Both the position numbers and the translations under genes were made by a program. A stretch of 64,000 nucleotides of DNA from Ochotona curzoniae (Eukaryota; Chordata; Mammalia; Lagomorpha; Ochotonidae): contig NW_024465885.1 of NCBI RefSeq assembly GCF_017591425.1, forward strand, positions 33,798,501-33,862,500, in the 5' to 3' direction. Below the pieces are notes generated by a model that was not told the origin of the DNA, made no database searches, and saw only the letters and a program-made list of their open reading frames with translations. Numbering within the stretch: the first letter of the stretch is position 1; every line of letters starts with the position of its first letter. This document shows, piece by piece, positions 22,928 to 34,262 of this stretch.

Positions 22928-23263
22928 GCGCCTGGCACTGTAACCTAGGGGCTAAAGTCCTCATAGCATGCACCAGGATCCCATATGGGCGCCGGTTCTA
23001 ATCCCGGCAGTCCTGCTTCCAGCTCCCTGCTTGTGGCCTGGGAAAGCAGTCGAGGACAGCCTAAGGACTTGGGACCCTGCACTTTTGTATGGGAGACCCA
23101 GAAGCAGCTCCTGGCTCCTAGCTCCTGGTTTCAGATCAACTTAGTTCCGGCTGTTGCGGTCACGTGGGGGAGTGAATCATCAAACTGAAGATCTTCCTTT
23201 CTATCTCTCCTCCTCTGTATATCTGACTTTCCAATAGAAATAAATAAATCTTTAGAAAAAGTA
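22928..23263 (+). mobile_element. CSINE, plus strand, full-length
   Basis: A GCGCCTGGCACTGTAACCTAGGGGC head, ATCCCATATGGGCGCCGG, GGGAAAGCAGTCGAGG, GGGAGACCCAGAAGCAGC and GGGGGAGTGAATCATC blocks, a CT-rich stretch and an AATAAATAAATCTTTAG tail. No clear TSD. Confidence 0.93.
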
Positions 23264-23534
23264 TGATCCTGAGGGAGCTTGGAAATCTTTGCTTAGCAAA
23301 AATTCTGGAATGACCATGTTAGCTGGAAATTAGAGAAGGAACGCAGGGTGATTTTCAGAGAAAGAGAAAATCAATGACATAAAATTAAAATAAGCGAACT
23401 GCACCGAGGCATGCATAATAAAAGACCACACAATAGTTAGTGAGTTGCATGAAGAAGCAACTTTTAAAAAAAAATTTATCTAAAAAATCCCATGAAATCC
23501 TAGGTCAGCCTTTTATTAGTAAAGGAGACACTCT

Positions 23535-24145
23535 GCGATGTCATCATCCTGTATGGACAATTTTTCATATCTGTGTTGCTCCCCTTCTTACTTTCTTTTT
23601 TTTTAAAGACTGATTTTTATTTGAAAGTCAAATTTGCAGAGAGAAGTAGAGACAGAGTGAAAACTCTCCCATCCATTGGTTCACTTCTGAAGTGGCCACA
23701 ATGGCCAGAGCTGAAGCCAGGAGCCAGGAGTTTTTCCAGGTCTCCCACATAGTTTCAGAGTCCTAAGGGTTTTAGGACGCCCTCTACTGCTTACCTAGGC
23801 CAAAAGCAGAAAGCTGGATAAGAAGTGGAGATGTGGGAACATAAACCTTCTCCCATATGGGATCTTGGCACTTGCAAAGTTAGGATTTAGTCACGGAGCC
23901 ACACAGGGCCCTATCACTCCACTTCTGATCCAGGTTCCTGCTAATGTGCCCGGGAAGGCAGCAGAGGATAATTCAGGAACCTTGACTCTTGTACCCACAC
24001 AGGAGATCTGTTTCCTGGGTCTTTGCTGTGCTGTCGCCAGGTGCTTGTCTGATGGCCATTTGGGCAATAAATAAGTCAATGGAAAATCTCTCTCTGCCAC
24101 TCTCTGTGCCTCCCTGTAACTCTCAACAAAATTGTTTTAAAAAAT
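23535..24145 (+). mobile_element. Old CSINE, plus strand, split by another CSINE
   Basis: The 5' part (23535-23599) reads GATGTCATCATCCTGTATGG then TGCTCCCCTTCT. The 3' part (23912-24145) starts CACTCCACTTCTGATCC and continues with GGGAAGGCAGCAGAGG, ACACAGGAGATC, GGCCATTTGGGCAATAAATAAG and a CT-rich tail. The two parts join in register once the minus-strand copy between them is removed. Confidence 0.75.
23600..23911 (-). mobile_element. CSINE, minus strand, nested in an older CSINE
   Basis: TTTTTTTTAAAGACTGATTTTTATTTGAAAGTC, GGTTCACTTCTGAAGTGGCC, AAGCCAGGAGCCAGGAG, CCCATATGGGATCTTGGC and an inverted head ending GAGCCACACAGGGCCC. Its flanks GCTCCCCTTCT and CACTCCACTTCT look like the diverged TSD within the host SINE. 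Confidence 0.9.
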
Positions 24146-24219
24146 GACACTTAAGTTTAACACTGGCCTCCTTTCCTTTTACCACACGTTAAACTGAACG
24201 ATTATATTTGAATAAGTCT

Positions 24220-24442
24220 TTTTTTTTTAAGATTTAATTATTTAAAAATTTTTATTGGAAAGCCAGATACGGAGGAGAGACAGAAAAACCTTCCATTTGA
24301 TATTTCACTCTACTGCTTTCTCAGACCACAAGCAGGGAGGTGGATGGAAAGCGGGGACCCTAGCACATGAACCGTCCCTCGTATGGGATCCTGGTGCATT
24401 CAAGGTGAAGACTTTAGCTGCCAGGCTACCGTGCCAGGGCCC
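24220..24442 (-). mobile_element. CSINE, minus strand, internally deleted
   Basis: TTTTTTTTAAGATTTAATTATTT, TTTTTATTGGAAAGCCAGATA and the GATATTTCACTC block are followed directly by ACTGCTTTCTCAGACCACAAGC. About 100 bp of the usual middle is missing. The inverted head ends CTACCGTGCCAGGGCCC. Confidence 0.9.
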
Positions 24443-24653
24443 TAGCTTAAATGTTACTGTTCATAAATGTAATAGTAAATTCATTCTTAAAGAAATTGGA
24501 GAAGAAATAGGTAGAATATATTTTTCTGGTTTCAAGTCATGCCTACCATATTATGTTGAATATTTGATGCATCTCTTTGTAATATAATTTAGATGTATTA
24601 ATTTTTGTTTTCAGCAATCATGGTGCAATGCATCATAACCCAAACTCAGCATA

Positions 24654-24675
24654 CATAATAATAATAATAATAATA
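24654..24675. repeat. (ATA)n microsatellite
   Basis: Seven consecutive ATA units. Confidence 0.9.
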
Positions 24676-25888
24676 TGAGCAACACAGGATATGAACCCAG
24701 AAAAGATAGCCATAAGGAAATAGGGCTTAAATTATTATTTACTCACCAAATAATGATGGCAGAAGGTCCTGTAATGATCATAGTAGTACAGTGTTTTGTA
24801 AAAACTGTAAAACGTGTAAAAAAAATGTCTATTGTTTTCTATTCTTGTGTCATCCTCTAGGTCATAAAAGTTGTAAAATTTTTGTTTGTTTGCATGCCAG
24901 TTGTGAAGCGACTGTATTTCTTATGTGTTTTCGTTTTCACATAGCTATCATTGTTTGTTTTACTTCCTCCTTACATATGTCATGATAAACTCTACAAATA
25001 CTGTCCTATCCGCATAGCCAAATGCCAATTCAGGAATGCTTTTGTAAGTAAATTCTTCGTAATTTTAAGAAATATTCAATTTTATATGTGTAAAAATATT
25101 TAGCTGAATGCTTAATACTGTAACTAACTTGTACACGATTCAAATATATTTGTAAATTGTGGTCACTATACAAAATATTCACCATCTCCATGAAATTTGA
25201 GAGGTTAGCAAGTTTTGTGTTTATTGTCCAATGTTCATATGTTAGTCTGAGACAAGTTAAATTTTCCCATTTATGTATAAAAATTCTCGTTAGAATGAAT
25301 TCCTTAGCTAGCATCTCCTTTCTTAATTTAAATATTTTACACAGTACAAAATACAAACTAAAAGAATTTCTATTCTGTTATTCATAGAAAATAGCAAAGA
25401 GCATTGCCTTTTGATACTTAGCCGTATTGTAAGGATATGATTCTCCAATCGTTTATCTGCAAACACTTTGTACTGACATTTCTGTTCACGGCTATTTTGT
25501 GAAATTCTAATAGAATATAGCAAACAAAATGGGACTAGAAAGTACCATGATGCTGCTACTATTGAATGCAGGAATGTGATAGATGTCAAAATATGAAATT
25601 CTCTAGGGGAAGAGACAAAAAAAAAAAACACCAAAAGAAGAAACTGAATAAATTCTGCTTTTCTCATTTTTACCTCTCAGTGTGTCTACCGAAAGTTTTC
25701 TATACAAGTTCAGCTGCATTGATATCACATTTGGGTGTATTCCATGACTTCCCTGAATGGTATGCTGCTTTTCTTCTTCTTTTTCTTTCTTTCTTTTTTT
25801 TTAATGGTGTTTTTAACCTTTCTTCTCCTTTGTTGCTGTAACGAGACAATGATACTACAATTATCTGCAAAGTCATTGTTAACTCAGG

Positions 25889-25927
25889 TAGTGTGTTTGT
25901 GTGTTTTTGTGTGTGTAGGCGTGTGTG
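25889..25927. repeat. GT-rich microsatellite
   Basis: Interrupted GTGTG runs (GTGTGTTTGTGTGTTTTTGTGTGTG pattern). Confidence 0.8.
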
Positions 25928-26404
25928 CACATATAATCACGTATTAAGAAATTTAACTAAGTTTTTGAATGCAGAAACATACAATGGCAAACTGAATGAT
26001 CACTGTGTAGAACAAGAAAATATGATAACACTAAATTTTATAAACCCTAGGGGACTTACAGAAATTAATCTCCAGACTCATTCCCACAAAGAGCAAATAT
26101 TGAACAGTAAAACAGTGAAGACAGATCCTCTAATGAAGGTTGATATTGCTTCCTCTTTGTGAAGATAAAGCTAGTTAGGGAAAGAACTGTTCTTCATCTG
26201 ATTTGAAATTGTTATATAGTAAATGTTTCCTTTTATGTTATTTTCAGCTTCGTTGTTCTAATTCCACAGTTTGAGTTGTTTCTAATTAACAATACTGATG
26301 ACAGTGGACCACGGAAGGACAAAATGTCATGTTAAAAGGTTTGAAAATATGACATATACACACATGAACACATACAGATATATTTGATACACTTGAGAAA
26401 TATA

Positions 26405-26530
26405 ATATCTAAGGAGGCTTCAAAAAGTGCATTGAAATACGTTCATGAAAGTATGTATGTGTTCCAAAGTTTTTGTACCAGATTTAGCTTCTCTGTATTT
26501 CTCTTTCTATATGACTTTTTATAATTATTT
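26405..26530 (+). mobile_element. Possible mariner-like MITE remnant
   Basis: GGCTTCAAAAAGTGCATTGAAA, a central AGTTTTTGTACCAGAT and a 3' GACTTTTTATAA resemble a common short mammalian DNA-transposon family with a TTCAAAAAGTTCATGG end. No clean inverted termini remain, so the call is weak. Confidence 0.3.
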
Positions 26531-28840
26531 TCATATACAATCTGTTTTCTTCTTATAGTCAACTTATAACAAATCCTGTTGCAGTCACAAGATATTAAAA
26601 AAAAGGTTAATCAGCAGTAAAAATAGGTTGTATGAAAAAAACAAAAGCATTTAATATGTCAGACAGTAATGGCTGCTGGAAAAGTCAATAAGGAGAAGAT
26701 ATCAAGTGAGGCCATTGAAATGTGAGTGGAGCAAGAAAATGGTAGTGGGAACATGTAAAAAGACTGGAAATGTGAACAAGTTATATCTAGTGAGTAGAAG
26801 GTGATCTTAAAATGCTAACACGAAACCATTTATTTATAAATACATTCATGTATCTTAAAATTTATATTTATGTATGGTTTGAGTGAAGTTGCTAAAGTAG
26901 AATCCAATGATGTGACAAATGTACAAAATACTTGAAAATATTGAACTTGGAACTTAGGATAGTGGTATTATTAGAAATGAGGAAAAAGGCAGGTAGGAAA
27001 TTATGTTTTGAAAGTACACATCTAAACATAATGGATTGGTATGATTCCTGTTTAAGGAATAATGGGAGAATGCCTTATTATAAATGCATAATCAAAAGTT
27101 TAAACGGTCTGAAATACTGTTTTTAAAAATATGGATGAGAAAGTACTATGAATTAATAGGAGTAAATGAGATCTTGAAAAAACAGAATATAAAGAGAGAA
27201 GCTAAAAGCATGCCTTTCAACATTAGGAAACCCGAACATTGGGGGAGAGGATGTGATATTAGGAGTGAAAGTGAGGGAAATAAAAAATAGCAATACTAGT
27301 GATCCAGTCTGGATCAGATGGTAAAATTATTGAGAATTGTAAGGGGATTAATGAATTCATCTCTGAAATTATTAACCCATGATTTTCTGAAAGAAAATGC
27401 ATTTGATAGGAAAAAATAAATAGAACAGTATTTTTGTGTGAGTTTGGGGACTGTAAGTCTCACATATTTATGCTTATTTTCAGATTTTAGAACCGTGGTA
27501 TATGTTTAGCAAGCTTATCTCCTGTGTGTTAAGGAAGAGTAACATGATACTGAAAATTTAGATGAATAGAACACGGCCAAATAGTTTTGTCAGAGCTAAT
27601 AATGAAACTAGAATAGCCTGATTCTATGATATAACACTCTCTGTATAACACAGTGTTCTTGGTAGTTTCTAATACTTTATTATTTTGGTTACAATGAAAG
27701 TTCATTGTACATGTTAGATAAAATTACAGTTCTGTATTTGTGTACTGCAATTATGAAACTTAAACATAAAATCTTTTCAGACTATTCATATATGAATTTT
27801 TATTCATGATAAAACATAAGGAAATCGATTAGGTATTCTCACTGTAATGATACTAATGAAAATGTAGCATAATTTATTATACTTTAAGGCATCTAAATAA
27901 AAAAATAACTTAATCAAATTGATTTGTTTGATAAATGCTAGATAAAAGGTACCCTGAATTTTGCTAAATAATTAGTAGGAGGTTAAAAATAACCTCATTT
28001 GTTTAACTCTAGAAGAATCCAGTTTATCAAAAACCAGGAGCTAGAACTTGACAGAATCTGGTGGATGACAATGAAACTCATGTGCAAATGGTTTATTCCT
28101 AAAACCATCACTAAAGCTATATAATGTAAAACTAACACTTCTTCTTTCTAAGTTACAATTTTTTCTATCCATTTTAATGTCAAGAAAACTACATAGGGAT
28201 TTCTGTGACAAAATCATGAATGGGAACTCTGTAAGGGCAATATATTTGTTGATGATTGCTGTCTTAAATATGCAGACAAAAAAGTCAAATAATGTATAAA
28301 GTAACTCCAATCTGGTGCACACTGATGTGTCCGAGGATTCCCCACACCCCCAGACCAGAAGAGAATAGGATAGCACATCCCACCTTTTTTGTAAGAGAAC
28401 AGAAAGGTGTCTCTCCAGTATAACATACCTGGCAAAGTTTTCCTTTGTATTTGAAAATGAAACAAAATACTTCTAAATGCCTGAAAACATTGCTTAAAGA
28501 TGTGCTAGAGAAATAGAAAATGAAGAACACCTGCCAAATCCAGATACTAATTTGGAGAAGATCTTGCTGAAGCCCCAGAAGATACCCAATACAGAGAGTG
28601 AGAAACCAAATGCTAAAATGACAAGACGAAATTAGGAACTGTCGATATTAGCCTTGAATGTGAATCATTTAAAATCATTAATCAAAAGACTTACATTAAA
28701 AAAACTTACTCAAAAATAGGACCCATCTGTCTGCATCTTACAAGAACACAAACACTAATACAGGGATGTAGAAACTGAAAGTGTAAGGGTGGAAAGGATA
28801 TCCCAGGCTAATGGAAAGGTAAAAATGAGCTGCAGAGCAT

Positions 28841-29250
28841 ATGGACTTTGATGTGAAAAGCATTAAAATAGACGACGAAGGACATCGTATAATGATGAAG
28901 GGATCCATTCAGCAAGAGGAATTCATGATAATAAATGCATATGAACCAAGTACCAGGGCACATGTGTTTGTAGAAGAGATATCATATTTAAAGAGAGAAA
29001 TGAACTCTAATACAATAGTAGCAGGGACCATATCACCACATTAGCCTCAACTGACAGTTTGTTGAGAGATGAACTCAGGAAGGAAACAACAGAGCTTACC
29101 CAAACAATAGAAAAAAAGAACTTAACTGATATTTACAAAACCTTCCATCCTACAAAGAATATACTTTATTTTTCTCATCAGTTCTCCAGGATTGATCATT
29201 TTATGGCTAACAAAACATGCTTCAGCAAATTTGAAAGTAAATAAATAATA
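28841..29250 (+). pseudogene. L1 ORF2 endonuclease fragment, broken
   Basis: The frame at 28841-29044 encodes EGHRIMMKGSIQQEEFMIINAYEP, the APE-type endonuclease core strand of L1 ORF2 (family form: KGSIQQEELTILNIYAPN). The next frame at 29059-29244 gives the ELTQTIEKKNLTDIYKTFHP and FSRIDHFMANK segments, equivalent to LIDIYRTLHP and YSKIDHILGSK of the family. The expected GDFN of the catalytic region is replaced by GTIS near residue 62 of the first frame, and stops separate the pieces. The enzyme nicks target DNA during retroposition; this copy is inactive. Confidence 0.85.
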
Positions 29251-29539
29251 TCATATCACGGATCTTCTCAAACCATCATGGAGTAAAAACGAAGAAAAGC
29301 AAGTCAAAATATCCCAGAAGATATGAAAATCGTTGGAAACTGAACAGCACAGTATTAAATGAATACTACATTACAGAGGAAATCAGGGGAAATAAAAAAA
29401 AAATGCATGAAATGAAGAAAGCCAAGACAACCTGTTCTGAATCTTTCTGTGAGGCCGACTTCACTTGAATACAAAAACCAGAGAGAGACAACAGAAAAAA
29501 AGAACTGCAGACTGACCTCCCTGATGAACATAGAATGCA

Positions 29540-29810
29540 AACTCCTCAGCTAAATAGTAGCCAAAGAATCCAACAGCAAATCAGAGACACAATTCAGATG
29601 GATAGACGGATTTCATGCCTGGCATACAGGGATGGTTTTATAAATGCAAATCAATAAATGTGATACACCACATCAACAAATTGAAAAACAAAAATCATAT
29701 CGTCATCTCAATAGATGCAGAGAAGGCATTTGAAAAAATCCAACACCACTTCATGTTAAAAACTCCAAGCAAGATGGAACTTTCTACAACACAACCAAAT
29801 CAGTGCGCGT

Positions 29811-29851
<41 letters not shown>

Positions 29852-30090
29852 ATGCCGGGATCATACTGAATGAGGAAGCTTTCCCACTAAGATCTGGAAC
29901 TAGACAAGGATGTTCATGTTCACCACTGCTATTCAGCCCAGTATTGGAAATGTTTGCTGGAGCTATGAATCAAGAAGATTAATTAAAATAATTCAAATTG
30001 GAAACACTGATTGCAGTTACCTCTGTACATGACATGATTTTATGTATAGGGAACAAAACACTCAGCAAAGAGACTACTGAAAATCAAAAG
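29540..30090 (+). pseudogene. L1 ORF2 reverse transcriptase fragment, broken
   Basis: The frame at 29615-29869 encodes [20 protein letters not shown] then [20 protein letters not shown], which is RT motif A of L1 ([13 protein letters not shown]). It then runs into a CA microsatellite. Past this, [21 protein letters not shown] (about 29890-29950) is the motif B region (GTRQGCPLSPLLF). The catalytic FADDM of motif C is degraded near 30020-30050, where a stop and HDM remain. RT copies L1 RNA at the nicked target; this copy cannot. Confidence 0.88.
29812..29849. repeat. (CA)19 microsatellite inside L1 ORF2
   Basis: An uninterrupted CA run that sits between RT motifs A and B and replaces part of the coding sequence. 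Confidence 0.95.
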
Positions 30091-30960
30091 AATTTGACAA
30101 GGTCATATGGTTCAAATTCAATAAACATAAATCAGTGGCATCAGCATACGCATGAAACTCTAAGAAAGAACTAGTAAGTACAGTCCCATTTAAATCAGCA
30201 GAGATGAACCTTAGAAGTGTTGCAATAACTGTAAGCAAAGATGTGGAAGACTTCTGTAATGAAAATTACAGAACATTGGAAAAAAATAAATAGAAGGAAT
30301 CATTAGAAAATGGAATGATTTAGTAAATTCCTGGAACAGTAGAATTAATGTGGTAAAATGTGCATATTACTGAAAGTGACATACAGATTTGATGTGATCC
30401 AATCAACAAACCAACAACACTAAAAAAAGAAAGTAAAAAGATGACATAAGAATTAAGCTGGAGATTAATAAATGTATATTAGACTATATGTAGTAAAGAC
30501 TGTACGTAGCAAAACTGTCTTAAAAAATAAAAGCAAAGTGAGAGGAATTACAATTCCAGACTCCCATGCATACTTCAGGACAATGGTGTCAAAACAGTCT
30601 GCTAATGGTACAGAAACCGAGATCTGTGGAAGAGAATACAAACCCCAGAAGTGAACATACACATGAAAACCATATATGCTTCAGTAAGAGAACTGAAAAT
30701 AATCCAGAGGGAAAAAAATGGCCTCTTCCACAAATGCTGTTGAGACAAATATCAGCATATAGAAGAAGCAGGTCCCCCATCTATCACTGTATGCAAAAAT
30801 CAGCTTGAAATGGATCAAGGACCTAAATCTGCATCCAGAAATCATCAGACTGTTTGAAGTCAGTGTAAGAAGCATTCTGCAGGATATAGGCATTTTTAAA
30901 GACTTTTGTTTGTTAATGCCTGGCAAAATGTTGAACTCACTAGAGTCAATTTTTGTTGCA

Positions 30961-31331
30961 GGATAGATATCAAATAAACTTTCCCTTTTATAAGATATTG
31001 ACACTTAGTGTTATCCTTATGTTTTAAATCTACATTAGCTTTCCTTCATCTTTCCATCCTGCTATAAAATATAAGCACTAATTTCAATAAATATTTATAA
31101 TGTGTGCTGATCATTTCAAGGCTACCATCATTTCCCATTGTTTGCACTACTTTATTACTGACACCACAGGACAGTTTTCTCCTCTATGCTCATAGAATAT
31201 GAAATTTATTCTCCTGGACTGGGTCAGCCCTCTATATTAACTTAATTCTTCAGTATAATGTTAGTTTTGCCCTTTTTATGTAAGTCATTCCTCCTTTCCC
31301 ACTGTCTGACAATCAGCTTTATTTCTTCACG

Positions 31332-31378
<47 letters not shown>

Positions 31379-31530
31379 CGGCTTTCACATATGAGGGAGA
31401 TCATGAAGTAGTCTTCTCTCTTTGTATACCTTTTAATCTCTTCATAAGATGTCCTGTAATTCTACCCATGTTGGTACAAATGACAGGTTTGTAGCATCTT
31501 TATTTTTCAATAACTATCTTCCAGAATAAA
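30961..31530. other. Unique stretch with a CT microsatellite
   Basis: Separates two L1 fragments of the same orientation. It contains (CT)20 at 31335-31374; otherwise nothing recognised. Confidence 0.6.
31335..31374. repeat. (CT)20 microsatellite
   Basis: An uninterrupted 40 bp CT run in AT-rich DNA. Confidence 0.95.
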
Positions 31531-31533
31531 AAA

Positions 31534-32480
31534 AAAAGAGATGAACAAAGCAATCTCATCCACAGTAATTACAAAAAATGCAATGCTGTTTCACTGTGGT
31601 AGTGAAAGATCTTAACAATGGAAGTTATAAAATAATAGTGAAAGAAATCTTAGAGGACAAATGAAAATGTCAAGATATTCCATGTTTAGAGATTGGGAGA
31701 ATGATACTTTAAAATAACCATATTGTCTAATACTCTCTACAGATTTAGTGTTATTTCTATTAAAATTTCCATGTCATTCTTTGCAGTACAAGAAAAAGAA
31801 TTGTAAATTTCATAACAACCACAAAAAGCCCAGAATAACCCAAATCAAGTAAGTGAGAAAACTGGAAGCAGCACAAGACTTACCCTTGTGTCCACAGAGT
31901 TATAGTAATTAAAACAGCAAAAATGTGTGACATCAAAAATGACACACAGAACAATAAGAACAGAGAACCCAAAATGGATATATCTTTGTGTTTTTTAAGG
32001 GTTTATTTTTATTGGAAAGGTAGGTTCACAGAAAGAAACAGAAACAGACAGAAAAAAATCTTCCATCTGCTGGTTCACTCCCCAAATGGCCACAATGGCC
32101 AGAAATGAACTTATCCGAAAGTCGGAACCAGTAGTCAAGGGCTTCATAGTCTCCCATGCAGGTGTGTGTCAAAAGGCTTTGGCCCATTCTCTACTGCCCT
32201 CTGGGAGCTGGATTGGAAGTGGAGCAGCCAGGACTCGAACTGGAGCTCATTTGGGATCTTGCACTGTGAAGGTCAGAATTTAGTCACTGAGCCATTGCAC
32301 CGGACCCCGCATTTGTATTTTTTATAAAGGTGTAAATAATGCTTACTGGAGGCTTTTCAGTCAGTTATGCTGACAGAAATAGTCACATTTATGTAGAAAA
32401 CATTAAATTACTATCTCTTACCATATCGAAAAATCAGTGCAAGAAAGATTTTAAACATTCTTTAAGATCTAGGAGCCAAT
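31534..32480 (+). mobile_element. Second decayed L1 ORF2 fragment, plus strand, split by a CSINE
   Basis: ATCTCATCCACAGTAATTAC, TATTCCATGTTTAGAGATTGGG, the ACTCTCTACAGATTTAGTG block, CCCAGAATAACCCAAATCAAG and GAGTTATAGTAATTAAAACAGC follow the order of the post-RT part of L1 ORF2. After the SINE, ATTACTATCTCTTACCATATCG, CAGTGCAAGAAAGATTTTAAAC and ATCTAGGAGCC continue the same frame order. It covers ORF2 positions partly also present at 30360-30960, so it is a separate insertion. No open frame survives. Confidence 0.8.
31990..32308 (-). mobile_element. CSINE, minus strand, inserted in L1 ORF2
   Basis: TTTTTTAAGGGTTTATTTTTATTGG, CTGGTTCACTCCCCAAATGGCC, the GGCTTTGGCCCATTC block, GGAGCAGCCAGGACTCGAAC and an inverted head ending GAGCCATTGCACCGGACCCC. 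The flanks CTTTGTGTTTT and CATTTGTATTTT look like a worn TSD. Confidence 0.92.
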
Positions 32481-32689
32481 GTGCGCAATATTAAATCAAG
32501 ACATGGCTGTTTAAAAGTTAATGTTTAAACAGTTGTCAGTGATACTTTCACACTATTTATTAATAAAACTATGTATTTCTACTTTTTTCACTATTTTTTT
32601 CAAGTACGTAAAGAATAGCAAGGAGTTTCGTATTCATGTAGGAATACTTTTTAAATGTATCATAATTGTGTAATTTATGAATGCTTTTT

Positions 32690-33010
32690 TGTGACTTTTT
32701 TGTATTTACTTTTAATTTTATGGCACAATTATGTAGGTTCTGGAATTCCCTCTACCCCTTTTCCCAAATTCCCTCCCCCAAATGATTTACCCAATAATAG
32801 TATAGTCCTTCACAAACAGTCATATGTCCATCATTCTGCTATTTGTGTTCTGACATTGCAGGTACAGACAATGCCTGACTGCCCAGCATCCTATTGTCAA
32901 GTTATATCCAACAGTTTTATTGGGAGTTTATCTTTGAGAGGTGCATACGGTGTTGTATCTTCACATCTGGATATGATAGATTCTATTATGCAGTTACTAT
33001 ACATTCCCTT
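32690..33010 (-). mobile_element. L1 3'UTR fragment, minus strand
   Basis: Read inverted: TTATGTAGGTTCTGGAATTCCCTC, then pyrimidine-rich ACCCCTTTTCCCAAATTCCCTCCCCC (the polypurine block of L1 3'UTRs on the other strand), followed by AGTCATATGTCCATCATTCTGC and CCAGCATCCTATTGTCAAG. The same start recurs at 37660. The 125-codon plus frame over it is incidental. Confidence 0.6.
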
Positions 33011-33654
33011 ACATGAGAAGCCGTGGAACTAAATCAGCAACAGGAATAAAGTTAAAGCAAAAAATTTATAGCACTATGGAGTTAAGTTACATGCTACTGA
33101 ATAAAATAATTTTGAATATAAAAAAAGTTCTACAGCCCTGAATAAAACACAAGAGGAAGCCATCTAGGATACTAGTGTAGAGAATGATGTTTTGGACATG
33201 AGTATTATTGAAATTCCCTCTGAACATTGGGTTAGATTATTTGAACTTACATCACAAAGCACTACACACTCAGTGCTAAAAAGCGTGTGGGGGGGGATAT
33301 TTATTTCTCTTAGCGTTAGAAGGTAGAAGGAAGAACATGGTGCCAGCATGTTTCATTTCTTGGTGCATTTGCAATTCTTGGTTTATAGATGGTTGTCCTC
33401 TCTTCGTACCTTCCACAGCACGCCAGCACCTACACGGATATAAAGAAAGCAAGAGTAAAAGTGAGAAAGAGCCCTCTTATGTCTTTTTATAAGAGGACTC
33501 ATAAAATTTGTGAAGCACCACCTCCTAAAACTGTCAACTTGAGGCTTAGGATTTTAATATATAGATCATTGACTATGTTTTAATACAGACATTTGCTGTG
33601 TACCAAACATAATTCAGTACAGGAATGTGAAAATATGTAAATGTTAGAAATGAG
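33011..33654. other. Unique noncoding stretch
   Basis: No frame above 64 codons. A G run at 33289-33295; nothing else recognised. Confidence 0.55.
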
Positions 33655-33920
33655 GGCCAGTGTTTTTACAGCAGTGACAGCACTGTTTTGCTTAGGGGTT
33701 GCAGTTTCCTGATTACTGTGAATAATGGAAAGATACGAGGTGTTAACTAAGAGGCCTTTGTTCCTGCCGCCTTCATAGGTGTTACTGGCACCTGTCTAGG
33801 GCCTGACGCAGCCATGGGTGTTGCAACCAGTAGATGTAAAGTCTCTATGTCTCATTCCCTTTCGCTCTTTTTCACCTCTCTTTCTCTCTCACATTCTGTA
33901 TGTGTCTCTTTGAAATATAT
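33655..33920 (+). mobile_element. Old CSINE, plus strand, middle deleted
   Basis: GGGCCAGTGTTTTTACAGCAG head, a GCCTGACGCAGCCATGGGTGTTG block, AACCAGTAGATGTAAAGTCTC, a long CT-rich stretch and TTTGAAATATAT. The order fits an old C-element with part of the body missing. Confidence 0.6.
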
Positions 33921-33937
33921 GTATATAAACATATATA

Positions 33938-34262
33938 TTTAAGATTTATTTATTTTTATTGGAAAGTCAGGTAAACAGAGAGGAGAAGAGACAGAGAGAA
34001 GATCTTCTGTCCGATGATTCATTCCCCACATGACCGCAACGGCCAGTGCTTCGCTGATCTGAAGCCAGGAGCCAGGAACCTCCTCTAGGTCTTCCACGGG
34101 GGTGCAGGGTCCCAAGGCTTTGGGCCAACCTCGATTGCTTTCCCAGGCCACAAGCAGGGAGCTGGATGGGAAGTGGAGCTGCCAGGATTAGAACTGGCAC
34201 TCATATGAGATCCTGGCGTGTACAAGGCAAGGACTTTAACCTCTATGCTATCGCACTGGGCC
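33938..34262 (-). mobile_element. CSINE, minus strand, full-length
   Basis: TTTAAGATTTATTTATTTTTATTGG, AAACAGAGAGGAG, GATCTTCTGTCCGATGATTCATTCCCC, AGCCAGGAGCCAGGAACC, and an inverted head ending CTATCGCACTGGGCC. It lies at the end of the old plus-strand SINE above, in its AT-rich tail. Confidence 0.94.

Larger units (their letters stand above)
24443..28330. other. Long unique AT-rich noncoding stretch
   Basis: Almost 3.9 kb without a clear SINE or L1. It contains an ATA microsatellite (24654-24675), a GT-rich run (25889-25927) and a possible DNA-transposon remnant (26405-26530). The longest frames (108, 111 and 114 codons, minus strand) have compositions expected of AT-rich random sequence and no motif I recognise. 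Confidence 0.6.
28335..30960 (+). mobile_element. Decayed L1, plus strand: ORF1 C-terminus through ORF2
   Basis: It begins in the ORF1 C-terminal domain (ACCAGAAGAGAATAGG near 28357; the CCTGGCAAAGTTTTCCTTTG block at 28429). It continues through an inter-ORF region, ORF2 endonuclease (about 28840-29250) and ORF2 reverse transcriptase (about 29540-30090), to a late ORF2 segment near 30800-30930. The 5' part and 3'UTR are missing. Parts of the endonuclease-RT linker are lost. No TSD found. Confidence 0.85.

Noticed and set aside
25030..25667. Two minus frames of 108 and 114 codons
   Set aside because: Ile/Lys/Phe-rich composition expected of random AT-rich DNA; no motif and no start or splice context.
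28335..30960. A functional L1
   Set aside because: ORF1 is mostly missing, ORF2 has many stops, the motif C region is degraded and a CA repeat interrupts the RT.
32655..33032. 125-codon plus frame
   Set aside because: It is antisense to an L1 3'UTR fragment and has no domain.
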